Below are positions 55,855 through 64,000 of a stretch of DNA of 64,000 nt, one piece after another. The notes beneath the pieces are model-generated. The model had not been told where the DNA came from. It ran no database searches and saw only the letters and a program-made list of their open reading frames with translations. Position numbers and translations under genes: made by a program. Location: positions 186,001 through 250,000 of the forward strand of contig PAJV01000058.1 in NCBI GenBank assembly GCA_002706765.1, given 5' to 3'. Every line of letters starts with the position of its first letter. Within the stretch, counting starts at the first letter, position 1. The DNA comes from Gimesia sp. GTDB lineage: Bacteria > Planctomycetota > Planctomycetia > Planctomycetales > Planctomycetaceae.

Positions 55855-56799
55855 TTAATCGCAGACCAGTTCACGAATCAGATCCAGACGACTCCCCTCT
55901 GCGATGACTTTGAGCTTGGCGACTGCCCGCTGTTCCAGTTGTCTCACTCGCTCTTTGGAAATACCCAGTTGATCAGCCAGTTTCTGAAAAGTCAGAGTCT
56001 TGCGATGCTTGCCCAGAGCAAACCGGCTTTTCACAATCAACTGCTCGCGTTCGTCCAGAGTATCAATCGATTCATTCAGCAATTCCGAGAGCTCATCCCA
56101 GGTTTCAGTTCCCATCAGGGGATTTTTTACGGCCCCTGTTTCTTCCATGGAGCGTTCCGGAGGCAGTTGCTTATACTGTGCACGTTCTTTTCTGCGATTC
56201 GCAATTTTTCGATAGGCATAATTTGATACCGCATGATAGGCGTACGTGCTGAATCGAAATCCCCGTGAATAATCGAACTTGTCAATCGCTTTTAATAACG
56301 TCAGACAGCCATCACTAAACAGCTCGTCAAAAGAGACACCAGCAGTCATGCATTTTTTTACGATCGAGACGACCAGCCGCATATTGCGACTCAGTATTTC
56401 ATCTCGCGCCAGTTGAGCCTGATGCAAGAGCTGTTCAATCTGGTTGAGCTGATCCTCAGTGACCCACTCGGGATCTAACTGCGACCGATACCGATTCGCT
56501 TTATATTTCAGATAATTAAAACAGCGAAACAGTCTTTGCTCCTCTTCAGCAGAAAGCACTTCGGCTCGACACAGTCGTGAAATTGTTGTCGAGGAACCAG
56601 AAGCAGAGCTCACCCGTGAAGAATCCAGATAAGATTCCGGGGAGCGAGACGCCATTCCATTCAGAATTTCCGATTCTGCAGCAGCATCTCCGAAACAGGG
56701 ATTGGAAATAAACTCAATCTCCTGATCCAGCAGCTTGCGGGCTCGCAAGGCTAACGAATCAATACTACAAATATCATCTTCTTTTGAACATACGATCAT
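55855..56799 (-). CDS. RNA polymerase sigma factor, sigma-70 group
   Basis: Contains region 2 (LARDEILSRNMRLVVSIVKK, VSFDELFSDGCLTLLKAIDKFD, GFRFSTYAYHAVSNYAYRKI) and region 4 (LDEREQLIVKSRFAL, LTFQKLADQLGISKERVRQLEQRAVAKL). The N-terminus is short and unusual, with no full region 1.1, so it is an alternative sigma factor. It heads the lipid-remodelling operon and likely drives it. No anti-sigma gene is adjacent. The ATG at 56799 has GGAAGA upstream; a TTG at 56817 is a poorer start. Confidence 0.9.
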   Translation of the reverse strand: MIVCSKEDDICSIDSLALRARKLLDQEIEFISNPCFGDAAAESEILNGMASRSPESYLDSSRVSSASGSSTTISRLCRAEVLSAEEEQRLFRCFNYLKYKANRYRSQLDPEWVTEDQLNQIEQLLHQAQLARDEILSRNMRLVVSIVKKCMTAGVSFDELFSDGCLTLLKAIDKFDYSRGFRFSTYAYHAVSNYAYRKIANRRKERAQYKQLPPERSMEETGAVKNPLMGTETWDELSELLNESIDTLDEREQLIVKSRFALGKHRKTLTFQKLADQLGISKERVRQLEQRAVAKLKVIAEGSRLDLIRELVCD

Positions 56800-57044
56800 G
56801 TTTTTCTTCCAACACAAGAGAAATCGTCATTACGTTCTTTTCAAACTATATGCATTCTCTCGATGGAAAACAACACAAAATTCGTTCATAACGTTCATTT
56901 TGGGATATCTCGTTCTATCTCCAGCAACAACAAATACTTATAAATGTAACTCTTGTCAGATCCCTGTGTGTAAACTAAGATTTGAGTATCCAATTAAATA
57001 AACATGTGTCAAAACGACCATATCGTTCAAACGAAGATGGTAAA
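56800..57044. promoter_or_regulatory. Divergent control region between sigma operon and LitR-like gene
   Basis: An AT-rich 245-bp gap holding several CGTTC words, among them a direct pair CGTTCAT at 56883-56889 and 56892-56898, a third CGTTCTAT at about 56911, and CGTTCAAACG near 57024. The spacing suggests operator half-sites for the divergent regulator, but this is inference. Confidence 0.4.
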
Positions 57045-57923
57045 ATGAGCGAATTTTTAACTCCGAAACAGGTATCCCGGGCGATCCAGGTCAGTGAATC
57101 GTCGGTCAAACGCTGGTGTGACAAGGGAATCATTCCCACACAGTACACCGCAGGAGGCCATCGCCGGATTGCACTCTCAGAACTGGTCGAATTCCTCAGA
57201 TCCAGTAAATACCAGTTGGTTCGACCGGAAGTGCTGGGCCTTCCCGCAACGACCGGGCAGACGGTCTGGGTCATTGACCGAGCGGCCGCCCATCTGACTG
57301 AGGCACTCCTCAGCGGAGATGAGGAACAGTGTCGTCAAATCATTCTCGATCTCTATCTGGCAGAGCATTGCATCAGTTCGATCTGTGATCTGGTTTTCGC
57401 AAGAGCGTTCAGCGATATCGGTGATCGCTGGCAATGTGGCGAAGCAGAGGTCTTCCAGGAACGGCATGGCTGTGAAGTTTCCTTACGGGTACTTCATGAA
57501 TTGCGGATATTAATCCCCCCGCCTCCACCAGGTGCGCCTGTAGCAATCGGCGGGACGCCTGAAGGTGACCAGTACAGCCTGCCGACCACGATGGTTGAGC
57601 TGGTATTGAGGGACTCGAAATGGAATGCCGTCTCACTGGGAACAAACCTGCCCTTCCCGACCCTGCGCGCGGCAATCCTGCAGCATCGACCACGCATCTT
57701 CTGGCTCAGTGTCAGCCATATTAAAAATGAACCGGAATTCATCCGCGAATACACAGAGCTTTACGATGAATTTGGCCTGGATGTGGCTTTCGTGGTGGGA
57801 GGCCGTGCCATGACAGAATCAATTCGTCAACAGATCCAATATGCTGCCTTCTGCGATAACGTCCGGCATCTCGAATCATTTGCGCAGACCATTAAAAATG
57901 CTACGGAAAAAAAAGCGGATTGA
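57045..57923 (+). CDS. CarH/LitR-like MerR regulator with altered cobalamin domain
   Basis: An N-terminal MerR helix-turn-helix (LTPKQVSRAIQVSESSVKRWCDKG, TAGGHRRIALSELVEFL) is followed by a four-helix and a cobalamin-binding-type domain. W129 and E139 match the light-sensing CarH pattern, but the following residue is R140 with the His one place on. The lower-ligand histidine of the GDxHxL motif is replaced by Y177 in GDQYSLP. Cobalamin binding as in CarH is thus doubtful, and a B12-independent mode is possible. It is divergent from the sigma/lipid operon, which it probably represses. Confidence 0.85.
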   Translation: MSEFLTPKQVSRAIQVSESSVKRWCDKGIIPTQYTAGGHRRIALSELVEFLRSSKYQLVRPEVLGLPATTGQTVWVIDRAAAHLTEALLSGDEEQCRQIILDLYLAEHCISSICDLVFARAFSDIGDRWQCGEAEVFQERHGCEVSLRVLHELRILIPPPPPGAPVAIGGTPEGDQYSLPTTMVELVLRDSKWNAVSLGTNLPFPTLRAAILQHRPRIFWLSVSHIKNEPEFIREYTELYDEFGLDVAFVVGGRAMTESIRQQIQYAAFCDNVRHLESFAQTIKNATEKKAD

Positions 57924-58139
57924 AAGCAGTCACTTCGATGATTTCCATACACGTAAACGGCTCCGCAAATCGCCTCCCCTAAAAGTAAGCAGTCTTCAAT
58001 CGACGTCATTTTTCAATTTTCTGATACTCCCCTCGGACGCGTTATATTATAATCTGTGATTGATAGCGTTATTCAGAGTCACTCAAGAATAAGCGGTTTC
58101 CAAAATCAACTTCAGTCAACGCCGAACCGGAGATGAAAG

Positions 58140-58592
58140 ATGGCAATCCCCCATGTCCCTGAAGGCTATCATTCCGTCACTCCCTACCTGCTCGTTGAGG
58201 GGGCAGCAGAGCTGATCCAATTTCTGGAACCCGTATTTGAAGCCACACCGGTTCTCATCTCTTACCATGATGACAAAATCGGTCACTCCGCATTGCAGAT
58301 CGGTAATTCCATGCTGGAATTGGCAGACACCTGCGAGGAATGGGGACAGAATTCTGCTGCCATTCCTTTCTATGTACCAGACTTGGATGCGACCTGCCAG
58401 AAAGCGTTAGCTGCAGGCGCAACAAGTTTGCGTGAGCCCGCTGATATATTGTACGGAGAACGGGGCGCCTCGGTCAAAGACCCCTTTGGAATTCAATGGC
58501 ACATTGCGACTCAGACAGAAGAACTCTCCACCGAAGAACTGCATCGCAGAGCAGAAGAGTTCAAAGCACAACAGGCTCAGCAGCAACAATAA
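58140..58592 (+). CDS. VOC family protein (PhnB/glyoxalase-like)
   Basis: Two beta-alpha-beta modules: HSVTPYLLVEGAAELIQFLEPVF, then IGHSALQIGNSMLELADTCEEWG and IPFYVPDLDATCQKALAAGAT, ending SVKDPFGIQWHIATQ. The fold matches PhnB-like VOC proteins. A glutamine-rich tail of about 15 residues closes it. Substrate unknown. Confidence 0.87.
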   Translation: MAIPHVPEGYHSVTPYLLVEGAAELIQFLEPVFEATPVLISYHDDKIGHSALQIGNSMLELADTCEEWGQNSAAIPFYVPDLDATCQKALAAGATSLREPADILYGERGASVKDPFGIQWHIATQTEELSTEELHRRAEEFKAQQAQQQQ

Positions 58593-58597
58593 TCCAC

Positions 58598-58963
58598 TCA
58601 GGCATCTTTGTCTGATACCGGGATATATTTATTAAACAGCTCAGCGTAGTCTTCACGGACCGGACTGAACACATCCAGCACCACAGCAGGCCCGTCAACA
58701 GCGACTGCCTGATGAGGCATGTTGGGAGGAATAATAAACATCGCACCCGCTTCGACAACCCGGACTTCGTCTCCCATCGTCAGTTCCAGCTTGCCTTTCA
58801 ATAACATTCCTCCCTGCTCGTGAGGGTGATGATGCAGGGGGACGACAGCGCCTTCATCCATTTCCAGATAGGAGAGCATCAGATTTTCCCCAAATGGTGT
58901 GCGCATTTTACAGCCGGGAAGGACTTCCAGGGGCTTTACGGATTTGATATCAATGAAGGGCAT
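58598..58963 (-). CDS. Cupin domain protein
   Basis: A single cupin barrel of 121 residues: VVPLHHHPHEQGGMLLKGKLELTMG contains the metal-binding histidines and glutamate, and AGAMFIIPPNMPHQAVAVDG is the second motif with its histidine. A metal-dependent small-molecule binding or oxygenase role is typical. Convergent with the VOC gene, with five bases between stops. Confidence 0.9.
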   Translation of the reverse strand: MPFIDIKSVKPLEVLPGCKMRTPFGENLMLSYLEMDEGAVVPLHHHPHEQGGMLLKGKLELTMGDEVRVVEAGAMFIIPPNMPHQAVAVDGPAVVLDVFSPVREDYAELFNKYIPVSDKDA

Positions 58964-59132
58964 GTCAGAATCACTCCTTTATTCAATAGGATAACTGCTG
59001 TTCTGAAAGTCAGATCTACTTTCAAAATAAAGAAAACGTATCGGAATTGGTAGTCTGCTGAACCTGCTCTTACCTTTCTCTGTCTTTAACGGCTGACAGT
59101 CGACTTTTAATCTATCCCTGCAGGATTATACC

Positions 59133-59783
59133 ATGTATGTACCTTCCTCGTTCGCAGAAACAGATCTGAAAACGCTGCATCGATTTATCGAGCAGCACAG
59201 CTTTGCCACCCTGGTTACCAACGCAGATGGCTCTTGTTTTGCCAGCCATCTGCCACTGCTGCTGGACCGCTCAGAGGGAGAATTCGGGCAGTTAACCGGC
59301 CATCTGGCAAAAGCCAATCCACAGGCGGGTCAACTCCAGAGCCAAAACCTGCTGACGATCTTCCAAGGGCCGCACGCCTACATCTCCCCGACCTGGTATG
59401 AATCGGAACATACTGTTCCTACCTGGAATTATCAGGCGGTACACGTTTATGGTTCCTGCACGCTTGAGACTGATCCTGGTCAACTGAAACAGATTCTCGA
59501 ACAATACGTTGACTTCTATGAATCAGTCCAGACAGTACCCTGGTCGATACCCGATGCGGACACCGACTTCATCGATTCGTTACTATCGGCAATCGTCGGT
59601 TTCAGGATACAGATAGAGCGGATCGAAGGAAAATTCAAACTCAGTCAGAACCATACCGCAGAACGCCAGCAAAAAGTCATCAAGGCACTACAACAACAGG
59701 CCGGCGAAAACCAGCGGGCGATCGCTGCCCGGATGCAGGCCAACCTCCATCAAAACGGAAACGATTCGTCGGCCCGCTCCTAA
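59133..59783 (+). CDS. FMN-binding PaiB-type protein
   Basis: A split-barrel FMN-binding protein of the PaiB family: [69 protein letters not shown] and the later [20 protein letters not shown]. In Bacillus PaiB affects sporulation and degradative enzyme genes. Here it probably acts as an FMN protein in regulation or redox (inference). It overlaps the convergent RNase Y stop by four bases. Confidence 0.9.
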   Translation: MYVPSSFAETDLKTLHRFIEQHSFATLVTNADGSCFASHLPLLLDRSEGEFGQLTGHLAKANPQAGQLQSQNLLTIFQGPHAYISPTWYESEHTVPTWNYQAVHVYGSCTLETDPGQLKQILEQYVDFYESVQTVPWSIPDADTDFIDSLLSAIVGFRIQIERIEGKFKLSQNHTAERQQKVIKALQQQAGENQRAIAARMQANLHQNGNDSSARS

Positions 59784-61327
59784 CGTGCGTACTCCACGGT
59801 GCGTGCTTCCCGCATCACCGTCACGCGGATCTCTCCCGGATAGGTCAGTGTGTCCTCGATGGCTTTGGCGATATCCTTACACATCTTTGCCGCCTCACGG
59901 TCATTCACCTGATCAGAATCAACGATGACCCGGACTTCACGGCCCGCCTGAATCGCATAGGTATGATCGACTCCCGGAAAACCACAAACCAGGGTTTCCA
60001 GCTCTTCCAGACGACGCACATATTTTTCAAGCGTATCACGTCGCGCACCGGGACGAGATGCGGAGCACGCATCCGCTGCAGCCACCAGTACGGTATAGAT
60101 ATAGTCCGGGCGGATATCATCGTGATGCCCAGCTGCCGCATGCACCACTTCCTGCGATTCGCCATAGCGTTTCAGTAACTGCGCCCCGACAGCAGGATGG
60201 CCGCCCTCCATCTCATGGTCCGCCGCTTTGCCGATATCATGAAACAGTCCACACCGCCGGGCGATGGTGCCATCCAGCCCCAACTGCTCTGCCATCATGC
60301 CGGTGAGGGCCGAAACTTCAATGGAGTGCCTCAACACATTCTGGCTGTAACTCGTGCGGAAATGCAGTCGCCCCAGCAAGTCGATAATTTTGGGGTTCAC
60401 TCCCGAGATATTCACTTCCTGGCAGGCGTTCTGGCCCATCGTCAGTATGTATTCTTCGAGTTCCTTCTGGGTTTCTTCGACGACTTCTTCAATTCGAGCG
60501 GGGTGAATTCGCCCGTCATTGACCAGTTTCTGCAACGACATTTTACCGATCTGGCGGCGAACATTATCAAACGCAGAAACGACCACCACTCCGGGGGTAT
60601 CATCCACGATCACATCCACGCCGGTCGCTTTTTCAAAGGCACGAATATTACGCCCTTCCCGGCCGATAATCCGCCCTTTCATTTCTTCTTCAGGCAGCTC
60701 AACGGTAGAAACGGTTGTTTCCGCCACATGCCCGGAAGCGAAACGCTGTACCGCCATGCCAATCGTCTCGCGAGCGATTTTATCACAGGTCTGTTTCAAT
60801 TCGTTCTGATGCTTCATGATCAATGCACCAGTTTCATTTTTGAGATCATTATCCAGTCGATCCAGCAGCATCCGGGAAGCGGTCTCACGGTCCAGGCCAC
60901 TGATCTTGAACAGTTCTTCCTGTTGTTTCTTCAGCCCCCGTTCCAGTTCCTGTTCGCGCGCTTCGACCGCTTTGGAGCGGGAGGCAAGCTTCGACTGTGT
61001 GGTCTGAATCATTGCTTCTTTTTTGAGATAATCAGCCTGCTGGTCTTCCAGAGCATTCTCGCGTTTGCTGAGTTTTTTCTCGACAGACCAGAGTTCTTCG
61101 CGCTGCTTGTTGATTTCTTCTTCCAGCGCTTCGCGACGCTTGAGCAACTCTTCTTTGACTTCCAGCTTCTGGCTTTTCAGCAGATTTTCCGAGTCGAGCT
61201 CAGCCTGTTTCAGAATCTGAGCATATGACTGGTAGGCAGATCCGCGACGGATCCGGTCAATGAAATATCCAATAATGACCCCGACAATGAACGCCAGGGT
61301 CGCTCCGACAGCGACTTCGGTTAACAT
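59780..61327 (-). CDS. rny: Ribonuclease Y
   Basis: An N-terminal membrane anchor ([20 protein letters not shown]), a long coiled coil (about residues 30-190), a KH domain ([20 protein letters not shown]) and an HD hydrolase domain ([18 protein letters not shown], then [19 protein letters not shown]). This is the endonuclease that starts bulk mRNA decay at the membrane. The length of 515 residues is as expected. Confidence 0.97.
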   Translation of the reverse strand: MLTEVAVGATLAFIVGVIIGYFIDRIRRGSAYQSYAQILKQAELDSENLLKSQKLEVKEELLKRREALEEEINKQREELWSVEKKLSKRENALEDQQADYLKKEAMIQTTQSKLASRSKAVEAREQELERGLKKQQEELFKISGLDRETASRMLLDRLDNDLKNETGALIMKHQNELKQTCDKIARETIGMAVQRFASGHVAETTVSTVELPEEEMKGRIIGREGRNIRAFEKATGVDVIVDDTPGVVVVSAFDNVRRQIGKMSLQKLVNDGRIHPARIEEVVEETQKELEEYILTMGQNACQEVNISGVNPKIIDLLGRLHFRTSYSQNVLRHSIEVSALTGMMAEQLGLDGTIARRCGLFHDIGKAADHEMEGGHPAVGAQLLKRYGESQEVVHAAAGHHDDIRPDYIYTVLVAAADACSASRPGARRDTLEKYVRRLEELETLVCGFPGVDHTYAIQAGREVRVIVDSDQVNDREAAKMCKDIAKAIEDTLTYPGEIRVTVMREARTVEYAR

Positions 61328-61625
61328 ATCTCAGGTGCTTCCTATGCGCCTATAGTGAAAGTCCCTTTCCTGCCAGATACCATTTGGCGTTAGTATGTGA
61401 CAGAGACAAAATTGCATCTCCCTGATTTCACCTGTAATCGGTGCTGATCAGATCAATGCAAATCATGTTGTCAGGAATTTCATGAGAATGACAGGAGCGT
61501 CAGAGAGTCCCACAATTTGTCATGCCAGATAATAGAAATGAATTCAAAGGCATGCCGAAATCTCAAGCAGTCCAGAAAAAAGATCGTTCGCTCTCAACAA
61601 ACAGTATGGCCCGTGCTTTTCCTGC

Positions 61626-61883
61626 TTAACGACGCTTAAAGCACCATCGGTCAGAGCGCACCTTGACTGGCACACGTAACCGCTGTTCTATCCCCAGACA
61701 AGACAAGACTCGACGCATCATTTCACTCACTTCTGTCTGCTGAGTCAGAGACTCAACCTGTGGATAGAAATCTCTCGCAGAGCGGGTCGATTTCTGTGGA
61801 TGCATCAGCGTCGGCAATACGCGGACTGCTCTCGTGAGCAGGGCGTAAATTGCTAGAATTGTCTCATTGAGAATACCAAACAT
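61626..61883 (-). CDS. Small hypothetical protein
   Basis: 85 residues beginning MFGILNETILAIYALLTRA, a hydrophobic helix, then a basic, polar half. GGAG lies nine bases before the ATG, which supports a real gene. No relation to a known family was recognised. It lies alone between RNase Y and tilS. Confidence 0.45.
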   Translation of the reverse strand: MFGILNETILAIYALLTRAVRVLPTLMHPQKSTRSARDFYPQVESLTQQTEVSEMMRRVLSCLGIEQRLRVPVKVRSDRWCFKRR

Positions 61884-62318
61884 TGTTGATTCTCCAACTC
61901 AACTAAAACCGGGACTACGTTAGAAACTCTTAAATCACAAAGAGTACTCCACTTGAAGTCAAGTGTGATTACCCGCTTGTGACAATGCTCCCTGTCAAAC
62001 TTTGAAATGCCGAAAGGAAACCTAAAAATAAATAAACAATGAAACTATTATGAAAAGCTGACTCCAGAACATCCAGAAAAAAACGACAAACATCTGCCAA
62101 TTCGTCAAGTTCAATAACCATCGAATCGGGATCTGAGTGTGCGTGTAACTTGAATGACAGTGGAAACTTCTCGTAAAATTCCAATTTTATGGTAACAAGA
62201 CATTTCCAGTTTCGATAGTATATAGTCAGAAATATTGTCCGAAAGTCCAATCTCGAACCGACACCTGCGGGGTGCCCCGCTTCCGGCTCCAACCCGCTTT
62301 GCAGAATTCCCGTTTCCG
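61884..62318. other. Intergenic region, one weak frame
   Basis: A minus-strand frame at 61969-62292 (with VIELDELADVCRFFLDVLE and a hydrophobic tail) has no convincing ribosome site. It could encode a small membrane protein, but support is weak. The tilS promoter should lie in this gap. Confidence 0.3.
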
Positions 62319-63383
62319 ATGAATCAGTTTATCCAGGCAGTGAAACGCGGATTAATTACCTGCCGGATACGAATTCAGAATGCTCCAGACTCTGCCTCGA
62401 ACAGTCATCCCGGGCATCATTTCCCTCCGCAACGCCTGCTGCTTGCAGTGTCCGGGGGAGCAGACAGCATGGCATTGTTACGCGCCCTGGAGTGTCTGGC
62501 CCGGTCATCAGAAACCCTGGTCTCCCCCAAAGAACTGGTGGTAGCCCACTTGAATCATGGCCTGCGAGGGACCGCCTCTGACAGGGATGCTGAGTGGTTG
62601 AAGCAGGAATGCCAGCGACTCTCAATCCCCTGTATCACCGAGAAACAGGAATTGAACCAGGGACCGGATACCGGCCTGGAAGAGCAGTGTCGCAAAGCGC
62701 GTTATGATTTTCTCACCCGGGTCGCCACAGCAGAACAGTGCTCACAAATTGCGGTCGCGCATACCCTGGACGATCAGGCAGAAACCGTTTTGCATCACAT
62801 AGTTCGCGGAACGGGAATCACAGGCTTGAGTGGAATTCCACAAACCAGAGCGTTACAGCAGGGCCTGCATCTGATTCGCCCCCTGTTGCAGATCAGCCGC
62901 GAAGAAGTACTTGTATTTCTGAACGCATGTGGTCAGGAATTCCGGCAAGATGCAAGCAATTCAGATACCAGCTTCACCCGCAACCGGATACGGCATCAAG
63001 TGTTGCCTTTATTAAAAAAGGAATTCAATCCTAACGTCGTACAGTCTCTCCAGCGTCTGTCACTTCAGGCTGAAGAAGTGACCGGCGTCTTCAATTCCCA
63101 GGTCGACCAGCTCCTCACTGCAGCCACCCTGGATCGAAACCAGGAAACCTGGCGGCTGGACTGCCTGGTCTTGAACGACAGTTCCGATTACCTTGTCCGC
63201 CAGACTTTCCTGAAAATCTGGCGGGAAATGAACTGGTCCCGCAAACGGATGGGCTTTGATCACTGGCAGCGGTTACTGGAGCTTACCCAGACTGGCCAGA
63301 AGTTAAACCTGCCCGATCAGATTGAAGCGGAACGCCGAGATCGACTGCTGATTTTACGCAAACAAAATAGCGATCAGCGGTGA
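62319..63383 (+). CDS. tilS: tRNA(Ile)-lysidine synthase
   Basis: LLLAVSGGADSMALLRALE is the PP-loop ATP motif (about residues 43-62). VAHLNHGLRG, HTLDDQAETVLHHIVRGTG and FTRNRIRHQVLPLLKKEFNP are standard TilS landmarks, followed by a C-terminal domain. It modifies C34 of the CAU tRNA-Ile so that it reads AUA. A longer frame begins with TTG at 62235, but the ATG at 62319 is preferred. The shortened CAT tRNA at 30456 is a conceivable substrate. Confidence 0.9.
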   Translation: MNQFIQAVKRGLITCRIRIQNAPDSASNSHPGHHFPPQRLLLAVSGGADSMALLRALECLARSSETLVSPKELVVAHLNHGLRGTASDRDAEWLKQECQRLSIPCITEKQELNQGPDTGLEEQCRKARYDFLTRVATAEQCSQIAVAHTLDDQAETVLHHIVRGTGITGLSGIPQTRALQQGLHLIRPLLQISREEVLVFLNACGQEFRQDASNSDTSFTRNRIRHQVLPLLKKEFNPNVVQSLQRLSLQAEEVTGVFNSQVDQLLTAATLDRNQETWRLDCLVLNDSSDYLVRQTFLKIWREMNWSRKRMGFDHWQRLLELTQTGQKLNLPDQIEAERRDRLLILRKQNSDQR

Positions 63384-63665
63384 TGCGCAGGGAATCTGAT
63401 AAACATTCACATTCCTGCATACGTATTGTGGAAATCTCGATCCGGGTTGGTTAGAATCTGGCGTTGCTGATAACTGTCTGTTCATTGATTGATTTTCATT
63501 CCGATTTACAGTCACTGTCATTGTAAGCTACTGTCGTGTAATCAAGACCATTCAAAGTATCCATTCCTGATCCGCATTCGATCGATCTGCCTTTGAATTA
63601 TCAACTCTTGCAGAACACGTTGCACCTGAATCACTCGCCCTCATTCATTCAAAGAAGTCGCAACT

Positions 63666-64000
63666 ATGAACAACAATAAACCACTGTTTATTGCGAGTTT
63701 TATGACGCTCATCGCCGCCGGCGTGGGATTTGCCATTCGTGGAGGTATCCTGGGAGACTGGGGAGCCCAATACGGTTTCACCAAATTCGAACTGGGAACG
63801 ATCACCGGGGGTGGACTGGTTGGTTTCGGCATCGTGATTCTGCTGGCCAGCTTGATTACAGACAATGTCGGCTATAAACCGATCCTGTTACTGGCCTTCA
63901 TTCTGCATGTGTTATCTGCTTTGATCACATTTGCAGCTACTCCCGTTTTTGAAGCCGCCGGAAAAGATGCGACTTACTGGTGCCTGTATGTCGGCATGTT
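63666..64000 (+). CDS. MFS transporter, cut off by window end
   Basis: The first 111 codons encode three membrane helices (KPLFIASFMTLIAAGVGFAI, GTITGGGLVGFGIVILLASL, PILLLAFILHVLSALITFA) with a loop ITDNVGYKP between helices 2 and 3, a major facilitator signature. The substrate is unknown. The 3' end lies beyond 64000. Confidence 0.75.
   Translation, partial: MNNNKPLFIASFMTLIAAGVGFAIRGGILGDWGAQYGFTKFELGTITGGGLVGFGIVILLASLITDNVGYKPILLLAFILHVLSALITFAATPVFEAAGKDATYWCLYVGM

Noticed and set aside
60197-61228. A 343-codon plus-strand open frame
   Set aside because: It is the exact antisense of RNase Y; phenylalanine-rich composition comes from the reversed coiled coil.
61969-62292. Minus-strand frame upstream of tilS
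   Set aside because: No ribosome site at any plausible start; kept only as a note in the intergenic entry.

Overview
The window looks like chromosome from a planctomycete, most like Gimesia and relatives. The evidence is the pairing of DUF1501 proteins with large PSCyt1/DUF1549/DUF1553 proteins (two loci), a Ser/Thr kinase with unusual extra domains, many secreted beta-propeller proteins, and loosely packed genes with hairpin-rich spacers. No rRNA, CRISPR array or complete insertion sequence was seen.

Layout. 0.2-9.9 kb: a Ser/Thr kinase fused to a START-like and a degenerate cyclase-like module, an FHA-EAL protein, a CPA1 antiporter with an RCK domain, a secreted propeller/GH43-like protein and a cardiolipin synthase. 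10-17.4 kb: an SLC13-type permease and a DUF1549/PPC/DUF1501 gene set. 17.7-21.6 kb: a type III polyketide synthase with a flavoprotein oxidoreductase and two methyltransferases, an alkylresorcinol-type layout. 21.9-26.6 kb: a second DUF1501/DUF1553 pair. 26.9-29.5 kb: OxyR, with both redox cysteines, followed by catalase KatA.

29.5-31.9 kb: a minus-strand array of 13 tRNA genes, none with an encoded CCA, several with weakened arms. Three near-identical long palindromes punctuate it, and an ATP-dependent RNA ligase gene follows directly. This looks like a tRNA supply or repair cassette. 32-42 kb: an SHC-repeat protein, an NHL protein, decaying small genes, and a repeat-rich region where two equal-length direct repeats (288 bp) bracket three tandem paralogous secreted proteins; then aspartate kinase.

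42.6-50.1 kb: two membrane proteins and a 1371-residue hybrid histidine kinase. Its N-terminal membrane domain keeps the Asp, Tyr, Pro, Ile, Cys and His positions of the plant ETR1 ethylene/copper site at identical spacing. 50.2-57.9 kb: a tightly overlapping seven-gene operon (sigma factor, DCC thiol oxidoreductase, FAD oxidoreductase, DUF1365, cyclopropane synthase, DUF1295, second CFA-like methyltransferase), divergent from a CarH/LitR-like regulator. Such gene sets in other bacteria answer light or singlet oxygen by remodelling lipids; here the regulator lacks the usual cobalamin-ligand histidine. 58-64 kb: VOC, cupin and PaiB proteins, RNase Y, TilS and the start of an MFS transporter.

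A roughly 90-bp structured repeat, apparently a new small family, occurs three times (4.2, 27.9 and 50.1 kb). Each copy lies in an intergenic gap, and its stems are maintained by base changes on both sides.
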